A DNA stretch of 64,000 nt, taken from the NCBI GenBank assembly GCA_902795135.1, contig CADBJW010000026.1, forward strand, positions 1-64,000, given 5' to 3'. This stretch comes from an uncultured Eubacteriales bacterium (lineage in GTDB: Bacteria; Bacillota; Clostridia; Peptostreptococcales; Anaerovoracaceae). Below the pieces are notes generated by a model. The model did no database searches. It was given only the letters and a program-made list of their open reading frames with translations, and was not told the DNA's origin. A program made the position numbers and the translations under genes. The number at the start of each line of letters is the position of its first letter. Positions within the stretch are counted from its first letter, which is position 1. This document shows, in pieces, positions 39,893-49,928 of the stretch.

Positions 39893-40621
39893 ATGAAAAG
39901 AAAGAATATAAAGAAGTTACAGACATTTGCGTATGATACGTATTGTGATTTCAATTCAACATCTGCAGCAGCAGTAGCAGGTAAAGATATCATTCTTCAG
40001 GTATGGAATGAAGACGGAACGGATCTGCTTGCTGTAGCAGGTCAGAAATCGCTGACAATCAACAGATCCGCAGATACCATTGAAGTGTCATCCAAAGACA
40101 CGACCGGAGGATGGAAGTCCAACATTGCCGGAATGAAGGAGTGGTCCATTGAAACAGATGGACTGTATGTAGCGTCTGATGAATCACACAAAACGCTGTC
40201 AAAAGCATTCCTGAATTCTGATCCGGTTTGCATCAAGGTTATCAACGCCAAACTTGGAGTTCCTCTTTTCGGCGGCCTTGCGTACGTTACAGAATATAAC
40301 CTCGAAGCTCCTTACGACGACGGAATGACATACAGCATCACGCTCTCAGGAAATGGTGCGCTTGTGGATCTAAGTACGATGTATGCATCACCTGACCTGG
40401 TTAGAATAGAAAAACCGTCATCAGGGACAGCGACTGCTGAAGTAACGGTATACGGTGCACCAAGTACGATCAGCGCATCATCTGAGGCATCCGGAGTAAC
40501 GGCTTCGGTATCAAATGGCGTTGTAACGATCAGTGTGGCCTCAACTGCATCAAAGGGGCTTGCAACCGTAACGATCACATCAGGTGAAGAAACCGCTGAT
40601 GTAGAAGTAATCATTTACTAA
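39893..40621 (+). CDS. Major tail protein with C-terminal Ig-like domain
   Basis: 242 residues. The tail-tube part (KDIILQVWNEDGTDLLAVAGQKSLTINRSADTIEVSSKD in parts, WSIETDGLYVAS) is standard; residues about 165-242 (GTATAEVTVYGAPSTISASS..., ETADVEVIIY) form a BIG2/Ig-like domain that would decorate the tail. The N-terminus KKLQTFAYDT resembles the LQLFA motif of scaffold and capsid. AGGGAAAGGAC precedes the ATG. Confidence 0.87.
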   Translation: MKRKNIKKLQTFAYDTYCDFNSTSAAAVAGKDIILQVWNEDGTDLLAVAGQKSLTINRSADTIEVSSKDTTGGWKSNIAGMKEWSIETDGLYVASDESHKTLSKAFLNSDPVCIKVINAKLGVPLFGGLAYVTEYNLEAPYDDGMTYSITLSGNGALVDLSTMYASPDLVRIEKPSSGTATAEVTVYGAPSTISASSEASGVTASVSNGVVTISVASTASKGLATVTITSGEETADVEVIIY

Positions 40622-40633
40622 GGAGGATAGAAA

Positions 40634-40942
40634 ATGGCAATCGAAATTCAGGGAGACACTTACGATTTTCACTTTACGGACAGAAGAATCGACATTATTG
40701 AAAAGGCGACCGGAAAGCCTATTATCGCAAACTTCATCCAGAACGGCGGTGTCGTTTCGCTTTCGGATCTGAAGGTAATGTTCATCCAGGGGCTGAAAAA
40801 AGAGGACGGGCCGTACATTCTGCCGAAAACGGGAGAACAGGCCTTTAAGGAAATCCTTGAGGAGCATGGATACATGGCCGTTAACGGAATGATAATCGAG
40901 GCACTTGAAAGAGATTGCCCTTTTTTCTTCCGCGAGGGTTAG
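40634..40942 (+). CDS. Tail assembly chaperone, short form (gpG-like)
   Basis: 102 residues, between major tail protein and tape measure, the place of gpG. It ends CPFFFREG. Near the stop, T TTT TTC at 40921-40927 permits a -1 shift into the downstream frame. Confidence 0.85.
   Translation: MAIEIQGDTYDFHFTDRRIDIIEKATGKPIIANFIQNGGVVSLSDLKVMFIQGLKKEDGPYILPKTGEQAFKEILEEHGYMAVNGMIIEALERDCPFFFREG
40921..40927 (+). promoter_or_regulatory. -1 frameshift slippery site T TTT TTC
   Basis: In the zero frame the codons are CCT TTT TTC; slippage leads into the frame ending at 41361. No obvious hairpin follows, which is common for this gene pair. Confidence 0.8.
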
Positions 40943-41361
40943 TTGAATTAGAATACCTTGGCGGGCAGACAACCAATGATGAAGAAGCGAAGCGGTATCG
41001 TTTTGATACTGATTTCGCTTTTTTTGTTGTTAATTTCCATATGTCACGAGCTGATTATGAATCACTCACACAGAGGGAGAAGGCATTCATTAAAAAGGCA
41101 TACGAAAATAAGGTCGTGTTTGAATCGACCTTACTGGACAATGCTGTAAACAATGCCGTGGCAAATGCACTCAGGAAGAAAGGCAAATCAGCAGCTCCGT
41201 TATGGAAGAAAAAACCGAAGAGAGCTGACAATGATGAGCTGAAAGCAGAGCTGAGCAAAGGCTCCAGAGAAAAAGACAAGTCATGGGTTGAAAAGATCTA
41301 CGCTGCCAATGGCAATCTGAAACGACTAACAAAATTAAGAAAGGACAAGAACAATGGCTGA
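40927..41361 (+). CDS. Tail assembly chaperone extension (gpT-like, -1 frame)
   Basis: 144 residues added to gpG by the -1 shift (LPRGLVELEYLGGQTTNDEEAK...), total about 242 residues. Helical and basic, with the C-terminus rich in Lys. An independent start at 40915 in this frame lacks a ribosome site. gpG and gpGT coat the tape measure during tail assembly. Confidence 0.8.
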   Translation, partial: LPRGLVELEYLGGQTTNDEEAKRYRFDTDFAFFVVNFHMSRADYESLTQREKAFIKKAYENKVVFESTLLDNAVNNAVANALRKKGKSAAPLWKKKPKRADNDELKAELSKGSREKDKSWVEKIYAANGNLKRLTKLRKDKNNG

Positions 41362-43780
41362 TTACATTTTATCGGTCAAAATAACTGGCGATTCCAAAGA
41401 CCTTGAGAAAAAAGCAAAGAGCGCCAGCTCTGTCTTTGAGTCCTTTGGCCAAAAACTAAAATCGGTATCAAACGGATTCTTCATGGGAGCAGGGATGAAA
41501 GCATTCGAAGTGGGAATGTCTTCGATCTCATCGCATATGGATTCTGCGATATCAAGATTTGATACACTGAACAATTTTCCGAAAGTAATGGAAAACCTCG
41601 GCATCGACGCAGGAAAAGCAGACGAGTCGATCAATACATTGAAAGAACGGTTGCAAGGGCTTCCAACAACACTGGACTCGGCAGCATCAGGCGTTCAGAG
41701 ATTGACAGCATGTAACGGAGATGTAAGCAAATCTACGGACTATTTTCTTGCACTGAACGATGCAATCGTGGCAGGTGGCCAGTCCACTGATATCCAAAAC
41801 TCAGCTATCGAGCAGCTTTCGCAAGCGTATTCCAAGGGCAAGATGGAAATGGAAGAATGGAGATCCCTCCAGATGGCTATGCCTGGACAGCTGAACCAGA
41901 TTGCCAAAGCAATGGGAATGTCGACGGACGAGCTTGGTGAAGGTCTGCGTGATGGAAGTATCTCCATGGACGAGTTCATGGATACGATCGTACAGTTGGA
42001 CAACACAGGCGTGGACGGGTTCAAGTCATTCTCGGACCAGGCGCTGGATGCAACCGGAGGAATCGGCACAGCACTGGCCAATCTGAACACAGCTATTACG
42101 AGCGGGATAACAGAGTCCATGAAGGCGATTGATGAGGCTCTGAAGGCGAACAATCTGCCAACGATCGGTCAAATGATCAACATGGTAGGAAGCAGAATCA
42201 GCGACCTTGGTAAAAAGGCTGCAGAACTCATACCGAAGCTTGTTACGGTCGGAGTGTTCGTAAAAGAACATTCCAGTACATTCAAAGTTCTCGGAGCAGC
42301 GGTTCTCGGTGTGGTCGGAGCATTCAAAATGATGTCGCTCGTAAATACAGTTGCGAGCGGTGTCAAACTGCTTTCAGCCAACATGCTATCTCTTGCGGGA
42401 AGAGCAGCGGCAACAGTACCAGCGCTGGGTGCTGAGGCGGCAGCATCGACTGCTGCAGGAACGGCATCCAGAGTATCAGCCAGTGGATTCATGAAAGCCG
42501 GTGCTGGGCTTCTTATGATGGGCGCAGGACTTGCTCTTGCAGCAGTTGGTATGGCACTGTTCGTCCAGTCCGCGATAGCACTTGCACAATCCGGAGGACT
42601 GGCAATAGCTGTTATAGCAGGAATGGTTCTTGCGGTGGCCGGACTGATCGTCCTTGTGACGATGTTAGGCCCGGCATTTCTTGTTGGAGCAGCGGCGATG
42701 GTTCTGTTTGGAGCAGGAATGATGCTTGTCGCTGCGGCAATAAGAGTAGCAGCAGGTGCGATACCGGCAATCAATTCACTACTTAGAACGTTGGCTATGG
42801 TCTTTGCAACGACCTGCGCCTCGATCAACAGTGTTATAAGCACATTGAGTCGGGGATTCTCATCGTTTGCGAGATCGGTTTCAACAGTAATGAATAGTGT
42901 AGGAGGCATCATTGAGAGCATTGGGAGTTCTATTTCCGGGGTTCTCGATTCAGTGGCAGGTATTTTTGATTCGATAGGCAACGCTGCATTGAATGCTGGC
43001 AGAGGTGTATACTATATCGCTGCCGGTCTGCGGATGTTAAGCACGATCAAGCTGAGCACGCTTGTATCACATCTTGGGGTAGCAGCAAAGGGACTGTCGA
43101 AGATAGGGAAGAGCGGAGAAGAACTAACAGCGGCGGCTACAGGAATAACAACGTTGGCCAATGGGTTTGCGAAACTGCAAGCCACTTCAACTGGATCTGC
43201 AACAGCAATGAAATCGATCAAATCGAGTGCAACATCAACATCGTCTGCTCTGACAAAGATCGGATCAACGCTTACCACAGTAAGCAGTAAGTTCAGAAGT
43301 GTCGGAGCAGCCGGAGCGTCAGGATTCAGCAGGATGGGGTCGACGATTTCCAGAACAATATCATCGGCAAGATCTAAACTGAACAGCTTCATCAAGGAGA
43401 CAAATAAACTGAAAAACATCCAAGGGAAGGTTACCATCAAGGCCAAGCTTCCGCATTTCAGTGTTTCCTGGTCTACGCAGACAAGAGGGAAGACATCTGT
43501 ATCGATTCCTTCGGTCAGACAGTGGGCAACAGGTGCCATCTTCAGCGGGCCATCATTGCTGGCTGGAGGAAACTTCGTTGGCGAAGCCGGTCCTGAAGCG
43601 GTCGCTCCTATATCGACATTGCAGCGATATGTTGCAGATGCGGTGTCGACAGGGATGAAAGGCGGCGACGAATATTCGACATTCAATGTTGTTATGAACA
43701 TAAGCGGTGCCGATGATCCGAGAGAATGGGGAGAGTCATTTGTCAAGACGCTGCAAAGGACAGCGAGAATGGGGGTATAA
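41354..43780 (+). CDS. Tail tape measure protein
   Basis: 808 residues. The N-terminal TMP domain (FESFGQKLKSVSNGFFMGAG; RFDTLNNFPKVMENLG; SLQMAMPGQLNQIAKAMG), long hydrophobic Ala/Gly-rich segments at about 350-480, and the late motif FVGEAGPEAVAPI are typical. At roughly 0.15 nm per residue the tail would be near 120 nm long. Confidence 0.93.
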   Translation: MADYILSVKITGDSKDLEKKAKSASSVFESFGQKLKSVSNGFFMGAGMKAFEVGMSSISSHMDSAISRFDTLNNFPKVMENLGIDAGKADESINTLKERLQGLPTTLDSAASGVQRLTACNGDVSKSTDYFLALNDAIVAGGQSTDIQNSAIEQLSQAYSKGKMEMEEWRSLQMAMPGQLNQIAKAMGMSTDELGEGLRDGSISMDEFMDTIVQLDNTGVDGFKSFSDQALDATGGIGTALANLNTAITSGITESMKAIDEALKANNLPTIGQMINMVGSRISDLGKKAAELIPKLVTVGVFVKEHSSTFKVLGAAVLGVVGAFKMMSLVNTVASGVKLLSANMLSLAGRAAATVPALGAEAAASTAAGTASRVSASGFMKAGAGLLMMGAGLALAAVGMALFVQSAIALAQSGGLAIAVIAGMVLAVAGLIVLVTMLGPAFLVGAAAMVLFGAGMMLVAAAIRVAAGAIPAINSLLRTLAMVFATTCASINSVISTLSRGFSSFARSVSTVMNSVGGIIESIGSSISGVLDSVAGIFDSIGNAALNAGRGVYYIAAGLRMLSTIKLSTLVSHLGVAAKGLSKIGKSGEELTAAATGITTLANGFAKLQATSTGSATAMKSIKSSATSTSSALTKIGSTLTTVSSKFRSVGAAGASGFSRMGSTISRTISSARSKLNSFIKETNKLKNIQGKVTIKAKLPHFSVSWSTQTRGKTSVSIPSVRQWATGAIFSGPSLLAGGNFVGEAGPEAVAPISTLQRYVADAVSTGMKGGDEYSTFNVVMNISGADDPREWGESFVKTLQRTARMGV

Positions 43781-46753
43781 ATGGCTAAGACGACACCAAC
43801 ACCAAAGAGTCTGTCGATAAGTCGAAGCGGGCGAAATTTTACGTTCAGTTGGGTCAAGAACGGAAAATATGAACAGAGCAAACTGGAGATAGCGTGGAGA
43901 TACAAGTACAAAAGCACCGGCAAGTGGGGCAAATGGGTGTATCCTTCGATCGGGGCGACTGCCACGTCTTTTACAATCAAGAATACTCCGACATCCAATC
44001 TGGCATCGGTTCAGTTTGGCGTCAGATCGAAAAGAAAGGGCAAGAAGTACGGTTTCTCTGCGTGGGCTTATCAGGAATTCAAGCTCGCAGCTCCTTCAGC
44101 TCCTAAAATTGGTTCCATAACTGTTGCTGACAATACGAACAGGGCGACTTACAACTGGAGCGGGTCTCATTCGGACAGTGACCATTATCCATACACATCG
44201 ACACAGCTGCAAACAAAGACCGTCAAAAACTGGAATGGGAAATATGGATGGGCAGCGCCTACAGCAAGCAATACGGAAATCGTTGCGGAGACCGGGAGTA
44301 AAACTTATACAGACAACCCGCCGAATGGCGGATCGATCGCAAGGTTGATCCGTGTTCGACGGAGAGGTCCAGGCGGGGACTCTGCATGGAAAGAAATGAA
44401 CCATGTTTTTGCAATTCCGTATGCGGCTTCAGTAAAAAGCGCCAAAATCACGAAAAAAGCCGGAAGCTGCAGCGTATCATGTACGTGGGAACTGAGCAGG
44501 GGCTGGGCACATCCGGTCGATTCTATCACGGTTCAACATGCGATAGGAGTGCCAGCGTCAAATGGAGCATTTAATAATGCAAGCTGGAATGACGGTGACA
44601 CTTTGGCATATACAGCGGTGAAAATGTCTCAACAGTGGAATGCTGATGCAATCCCTGGAGATGACGAATGTCTGTGGGTAAGAGTCGTAGCCAAACATGA
44701 TGGGAAGGCATCCTACTCGAACCCATACAGAGCATATCAGGGGAAGCTGGCAAAGCCAACACTCGGAGAAGTGACTTTGAGCGATGGAAATCTGACGATA
44801 GAAGCGACAAACAACTCAACCGTTCCTGATTCTTATTTGAAGGCATTCTTTAGAACCGGGGCAAACACCGCATGGAAAGACATGGGGAAAATGGTCAATG
44901 ATGAGATCACCTTCTCCATCGGCAGTGTTACGAATTATCAGGTGGCAGTGCAGGCTTTTGCGCCGAACATGACAGCATCAGACAGAGCGGAAGGAGATGG
45001 ATCTCAGATATCGGAAGCACCGGTTCCACCGACAACTGTTACAGCAACTGCAATAGACGCGGAAACGGTCACTCTGACGTGGGATTGGGCCTGGGAAAAT
45101 GCGACATCTTTTGAGCTATCCTGGGCAACACGTTCCGATGCATGGCATTCGACGAAGGAACCATCCACGCATGAAGTAAACAGCCGGGAGACGAGCTGGA
45201 ACATCGGAGATCTTGAAGCGGGACAGACATACTATTTCAGAGTCAGACTTGCGAAAGGGGAATTGAAATCCAGATGGTCGGACCTTGTTGAAGCGAGCAT
45301 CAACCCGTCAGCAATTACACCGGATGCACCTGCATTAAGTGCTACTGAATATGTAACGGACGACGGGACCGTATCTTTCTCTGTTGGTTTTGATGGAGAT
45401 GCACAGGCAATCGTTGCAGAAAAGATAAACGATGAGTACATCACGATCATAACCGGGAATGTATCGAGCGCACTATCCATCACGGTGGAAGATGTTAATG
45501 CAATCTTTAATGAGCTTGGAAGAGACGAGAATCTTTGGACTGTCGGAACAGAGCATGAGATACACGCAAAGGTTGTCAGAAACCAGATGGAATCAGGATG
45601 GTCCGTCGGGGCAACCATAGGAGTAAAGGCGAAACCAGACATTTCGGAAATTGCGACAAATCTGTCAGAGCTGGAACTGACATCAGTAGATGATCAGGGA
45701 GAAACGTTCACAAGAACAGTATTGGGAATCACAGCATTTCCGCTGAACATCACCGTGAATGGAACTGGCGAAGATGTATCTGTTGCGCTATCCGTCATTA
45801 GGGCAGAACCGTCTGTGGTTGCAAGACCGGATGAGACCAGGGAGGCGCACTTTGCTGGTGAAGTCATTTTCACGACGGTTGTCGGTTTTGGCGTGCAGCA
45901 GGCTGTAACGCTGGACAATCTGATTGGAGTATTGGATGACGGATTGCCGTACCGGATCATTGCATCCGCAACTGATGCGTATGGACAGAAAGCGGAAAGC
46001 AATCTTGACTTCGAAGTTCATTGGACGCATCAGCCGGTTGCTCCGGAAGTTACGATCGAAACATCTGAGGAAGACCTTATTACGAAGATTACAGTTGCAG
46101 AGACTGAAGCGATTCAGGCAGGAGACACATTCGACATTTACCGCATGAGCGCGGACAAGCCGGAGCTGATCGTTAGGGATGGCGTATACGGAGTAACTTA
46201 CGTGGATCCATATCCGGCCTTCGGGGAACACGGAGGACACCGAATCGTTGCCAAAGCTGTGAACGGAGATTTTGTTATGGCAGACGGCGGACTGGCCTGG
46301 ACAGACACAGACATTGAGGATGGTGATGTGATCGAAATGTCGAAGGCGGTCGTTGACTTCGATGGAGACAGCATCCTGATTGATTACAATCTCGAACTGT
46401 CGAACTCATGGGAAAAAGACTTCAAGCGGACGGCATATCTTGGCGGATCCGTGCAGGGAGACTGGAACCCGGCCGTAACACGGGACGGCACTATCAAGAG
46501 TCTATTCGTCATCAAGGAAGAGCAGGATATGGTAGATCTTCTCAGAGACATTGCGATATACGCCGGAGCGTGCCACGTCAGAACACCGGACGGATCATCG
46601 TTCTGGGCTAACATCGATTATAACGAGGAGTGGAAGTACGAAGAGTATCCTGTACTGAAAGCCAAGCTTGACTTCAACAAGATAGACGCTCAATCGTTGG
46701 ACGGAATGACACTCGAAGAGTGGAACAAGATGAACGAGGAGGATGAGACATAA
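43781..46753 (+). CDS. Fibronectin type III repeat tail protein
   Basis: 990 residues. Several beta-sandwich repeats, clearest at about 415-510 (PPTTVTATAIDAETVTLTWDW, LEAGQTYYFRVRLAKGELKSRW), resemble FN3 domains. N-terminal KSLSISRSGRNFTFSW and C-terminal part fit a distal-tail or baseplate structural protein. It may touch host surface polysaccharide. Confidence 0.8.
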   Translation: MAKTTPTPKSLSISRSGRNFTFSWVKNGKYEQSKLEIAWRYKYKSTGKWGKWVYPSIGATATSFTIKNTPTSNLASVQFGVRSKRKGKKYGFSAWAYQEFKLAAPSAPKIGSITVADNTNRATYNWSGSHSDSDHYPYTSTQLQTKTVKNWNGKYGWAAPTASNTEIVAETGSKTYTDNPPNGGSIARLIRVRRRGPGGDSAWKEMNHVFAIPYAASVKSAKITKKAGSCSVSCTWELSRGWAHPVDSITVQHAIGVPASNGAFNNASWNDGDTLAYTAVKMSQQWNADAIPGDDECLWVRVVAKHDGKASYSNPYRAYQGKLAKPTLGEVTLSDGNLTIEATNNSTVPDSYLKAFFRTGANTAWKDMGKMVNDEITFSIGSVTNYQVAVQAFAPNMTASDRAEGDGSQISEAPVPPTTVTATAIDAETVTLTWDWAWENATSFELSWATRSDAWHSTKEPSTHEVNSRETSWNIGDLEAGQTYYFRVRLAKGELKSRWSDLVEASINPSAITPDAPALSATEYVTDDGTVSFSVGFDGDAQAIVAEKINDEYITIITGNVSSALSITVEDVNAIFNELGRDENLWTVGTEHEIHAKVVRNQMESGWSVGATIGVKAKPDISEIATNLSELELTSVDDQGETFTRTVLGITAFPLNITVNGTGEDVSVALSVIRAEPSVVARPDETREAHFAGEVIFTTVVGFGVQQAVTLDNLIGVLDDGLPYRIIASATDAYGQKAESNLDFEVHWTHQPVAPEVTIETSEEDLITKITVAETEAIQAGDTFDIYRMSADKPELIVRDGVYGVTYVDPYPAFGEHGGHRIVAKAVNGDFVMADGGLAWTDTDIEDGDVIEMSKAVVDFDGDSILIDYNLELSNSWEKDFKRTAYLGGSVQGDWNPAVTRDGTIKSLFVIKEEQDMVDLLRDIAIYAGACHVRTPDGSSFWANIDYNEEWKYEEYPVLKAKLDFNKIDAQSLDGMTLEEWNKMNEEDET

Positions 46754-47758
46754 ATGGATTGGAGCAAGGGATTCAGCGCAGAATATGAGTTTGTCATTGT
46801 CAACAAGGACAGCTGGGAAGATGAGAGGCAGATTGATTTTATAAGCGGAAGCATAGACAGAGGGGCAGATTCCGATTTGTTGGAATCTGCCACTGTTTCT
46901 ATTACGGAAAGCATCGGTGAAGAATGGATCCGGATATATCTTCTTGCACATCAGGGCGGAAGCTTTTCACGAGTTCCGCTGTTCACAGGGCTCACAAGCA
47001 GCCCTGAACGTAAACTCGACGGCAACAGAGTTACATGGGATGCTGCATGTTATTCCGTTCTGAAGCCGGCGAGCGATGTTCTGCTTGAGCGCGGATTTTA
47101 CGCGCCGGCAGGGAGCAATGCCGAACTGGTTCGAAAGCTACTATCAGTATCACCTTGTCCTGTTGAGATCGATGGGATAAGTCCGACGCTGTTAACGAGC
47201 ATAGTTGCGGAGGACGGAGAAACGAATCTTTCCATGGCAACGAAGATAATCAATGCAATGGGATGGAGGATCCGTATTGCCGGGGATGGCAGGATCACGT
47301 TATGCGGCATGGGACAAGAAAGTCTTGCTGCGTTTGGGAACAACAATGATGACAGCATTGAACTCGATATTACAGACACATATGACTGGTATTCATGCCC
47401 GAACGTGTACCGGGTGATAGGCGATGAGACGGGCGTTGCGGTTGCCAGGGATAATTCTCAAGACAGTATGTTGTCAACGGTCAACCGAGGACGTGAAATC
47501 TGGAAAGAAGAGACAGGAGTAGTTCTCAGTAGTGGAGAAACACTGATAGAGTATGCTGCTCGGAAGCTGAAGGAGGCACAGTCACCGTCGAGAAAACTGA
47601 ACTATAACAGGCGATATTACGAAGACATAACGGTAGGAGACGTTGTAAGCCTGAATTATCCGGTCCACGAATTAGTCGGAGAATACCGAATCATTTCACA
47701 GAGCATTGAACTCGGAACTGGATGCAGAACGACTGAGGAGGTGATGAAGATTGAGTAA
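46754..47758 (+). CDS. Tail hub / baseplate protein
   Basis: 334 residues, starting 1 base after the previous stop. Gp27/DUF5048-like hub layout (DFISGSIDRGADSDLLESATVSI, FTGLTSSPERKLDG, YYEDITVGDVVSLNYP). No peptidase motif seen. Overlaps the fibre gene by 8 bases. Confidence 0.75.
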   Translation: MDWSKGFSAEYEFVIVNKDSWEDERQIDFISGSIDRGADSDLLESATVSITESIGEEWIRIYLLAHQGGSFSRVPLFTGLTSSPERKLDGNRVTWDAACYSVLKPASDVLLERGFYAPAGSNAELVRKLLSVSPCPVEIDGISPTLLTSIVAEDGETNLSMATKIINAMGWRIRIAGDGRITLCGMGQESLAAFGNNNDDSIELDITDTYDWYSCPNVYRVIGDETGVAVARDNSQDSMLSTVNRGREIWKEETGVVLSSGETLIEYAARKLKEAQSPSRKLNYNRRYYEDITVGDVVSLNYPVHELVGEYRIISQSIELGTGCRTTEEVMKIE

Positions 47759-49928
47759 CAGCAAGCTGGCCAAAGAACTTCTTGAAGCGGTCAGACAGGA
47801 AACCGGAACGAAACCGTATGATACGACGGCAGAGGTCCTTCGTGTTGAAAACGATATCATCTGGGTACATATCGATAACGGCGCAGCGGAAACGCCTTGC
47901 CAGAGAACGATAGACGCCAAGCCAGGCGATATTGTGAAAATAAGAGTGGCGGATGGAGTCGCGTGGATCACCGGCAACCAGACCGCGCCGCCAACAGACG
48001 ATGAAGTTGCGAACGCTGCAAAAGCAGCAGCTGCCAAGGCGTTCAACTATGCAGAAGAGGCACATGTTGCAGCTGAGGACGCAAAGAACACCGCAGATAG
48101 TGTCCATGCGATTGCCCAACAGGCTCAGACCGATGCGGATGCGGCGAAGTCATCAGCAGAGAATGCGTCCGAGTATGCGGCGAGAGCCCTCGGCAATTTG
48201 TCGACGGTGCAAAATGTTTCAGAAACGCTGGCGTGGATCACCCAGCATGGGACGATGGCATTGACTACAGACACAGAGCTTGATCCGACGCACGTATATT
48301 TTGTCCTGGATCCGCAAGGCGATTATGTTGTTGGCGGTAACCATTATAGCATTGTCCCGGCACCGACAGAAGATGATCTGGATTCATACTATGTGCTGGC
48401 AATTGATGAGAGCTTGAACAATTATGTCAATTCTCATTTGGCACTCACCAACGAGGGGCTGTGGATTCTGTCAGATGTGTCAGGGTGGAAGACACTGGTA
48501 GCAGACGATGGAGTGTATATCATTGATGAAAATGGCGATGTAGTGACTTCTTTTGGTGAAGATATTACATTCAGCTCAGGCCATTCACAGCATATAGGCG
48601 GAGAAAACGCATATATAACTTTTGACTCTGATGAGGGAGATATCGTGATCAGCGGAACGGATGTGACGATGGTTTCTCCAAGAGCAGTTTTTCTTTGGGA
48701 TCCGATTTTGACGGCAGAAGAACGAATCTCTGTAAATGATAATCTTGGGTTGTCAGAGTCAACCGATTCATGGGCATACAATGACATTACTTCCACTGAA
48801 ATGACAAATATTAATGATGGTCTTGATCTGTCTGAGCAAATATCGTCCTGGGACGCAAATGTTGAGCTGAATGAGTACAAAAGCTTGTGCTTAAAGCTTG
48901 TGATTGGATTCCAGTTTGGAGAATCTGTATATGTTGGGCTTGATGCAATATCTCTTGGCGACAATTTCTTCGTTGACAACAATGGCTACCTGATTGCAAA
49001 AGAAGGGAAAATTGGCGGATGGAAGATCCTTTCAGACGGTCTTGAAAATGGAGAGTCTGGCGAAAGAAATTACATCAATCTTTCTGCGAGCAAAGGCATC
49101 CAGTTGGGGAAATACTTCAAGGTCACTCCTTATGGATGGCTAACGGCAAGACGTGGCACTCTTGCCGGATTTGATCTGGTCGGAGTAGCAGATGGAAATG
49201 ATTATATCAAGTCAGATTATAAAATAGGGAACGTTACCTGGAGAACGTGGATTAAGTCAGCCGAAACAACAGACGTGGGAGATTCTTGGGCATTTTCTAC
49301 ACAATCATCCGTAAATGATGGTGATTTTTATGGAAGGTTTGCGGCAAAGTCAAATGGAGAAATCTTTTCACATCCTTGTAATGACTCTGGGAAGGACACA
49401 GGAGTTTACTTTGATGTCCAGAACGATAGAATAAGCGCAAATGTGGACAATGGCGGAATGCTTATTGTGGACAAAACTGGGGTATATCTTTTTGCAAACA
49501 AAACTGTTACAGGCCAGCCGAATATCCGACAAAATCCATCAACTAATTATCTTGAATACACGACATGGAGCGCATCATCCGAGCAAATTAAGAAGAAGAT
49601 AAAGAAAATAACAAGCAAATCTGTAAATCCCGAAAACTTATATGATGTTGATATTGTACAGTTTCAGTATAAAGACGGAGTTATTGATAAGGATGACATC
49701 AGAGCAAACACGGATCTTGTCGGGTTTATTATTGAAGACCTTGATAAGAAATATCCTATTGCTGTTGACAAGGCAGACGAAAATGATTCTAAAACATGGT
49801 CATGGAACAGTGCGTATATTATCCCACCAATGCTAAAGCTGATACAAGACCAAAAGACAGAAATTGATAATATCAAAGCAGAACTTGAAGAAATCAAACG
49901 AGCACTAAAGGAGAGTGAACAACGATGA
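47751..49928 (+). CDS. Tail fibre with C-terminal S74-type chaperone domain
   Basis: 725 residues from TTG after GAGGAGGTGATGAAGA. An OB-like and coiled-coil start (AANAAKAAAAKAFNYAEEAH-like region near residues 85-145), beta-rich shaft, and at about 610-715 an intramolecular chaperone region (SSEQIKKKIKKITS, LVGFIIEDLDKKYP, YIIPPMLKLIQDQKTEID). The chaperone would trim itself after trimerisation. Confidence 0.82.
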   Translation: MSNSKLAKELLEAVRQETGTKPYDTTAEVLRVENDIIWVHIDNGAAETPCQRTIDAKPGDIVKIRVADGVAWITGNQTAPPTDDEVANAAKAAAAKAFNYAEEAHVAAEDAKNTADSVHAIAQQAQTDADAAKSSAENASEYAARALGNLSTVQNVSETLAWITQHGTMALTTDTELDPTHVYFVLDPQGDYVVGGNHYSIVPAPTEDDLDSYYVLAIDESLNNYVNSHLALTNEGLWILSDVSGWKTLVADDGVYIIDENGDVVTSFGEDITFSSGHSQHIGGENAYITFDSDEGDIVISGTDVTMVSPRAVFLWDPILTAEERISVNDNLGLSESTDSWAYNDITSTEMTNINDGLDLSEQISSWDANVELNEYKSLCLKLVIGFQFGESVYVGLDAISLGDNFFVDNNGYLIAKEGKIGGWKILSDGLENGESGERNYINLSASKGIQLGKYFKVTPYGWLTARRGTLAGFDLVGVADGNDYIKSDYKIGNVTWRTWIKSAETTDVGDSWAFSTQSSVNDGDFYGRFAAKSNGEIFSHPCNDSGKDTGVYFDVQNDRISANVDNGGMLIVDKTGVYLFANKTVTGQPNIRQNPSTNYLEYTTWSASSEQIKKKIKKITSKSVNPENLYDVDIVQFQYKDGVIDKDDIRANTDLVGFIIEDLDKKYPIAVDKADENDSKTWSWNSAYIIPPMLKLIQDQKTEIDNIKAELEEIKRALKESEQR

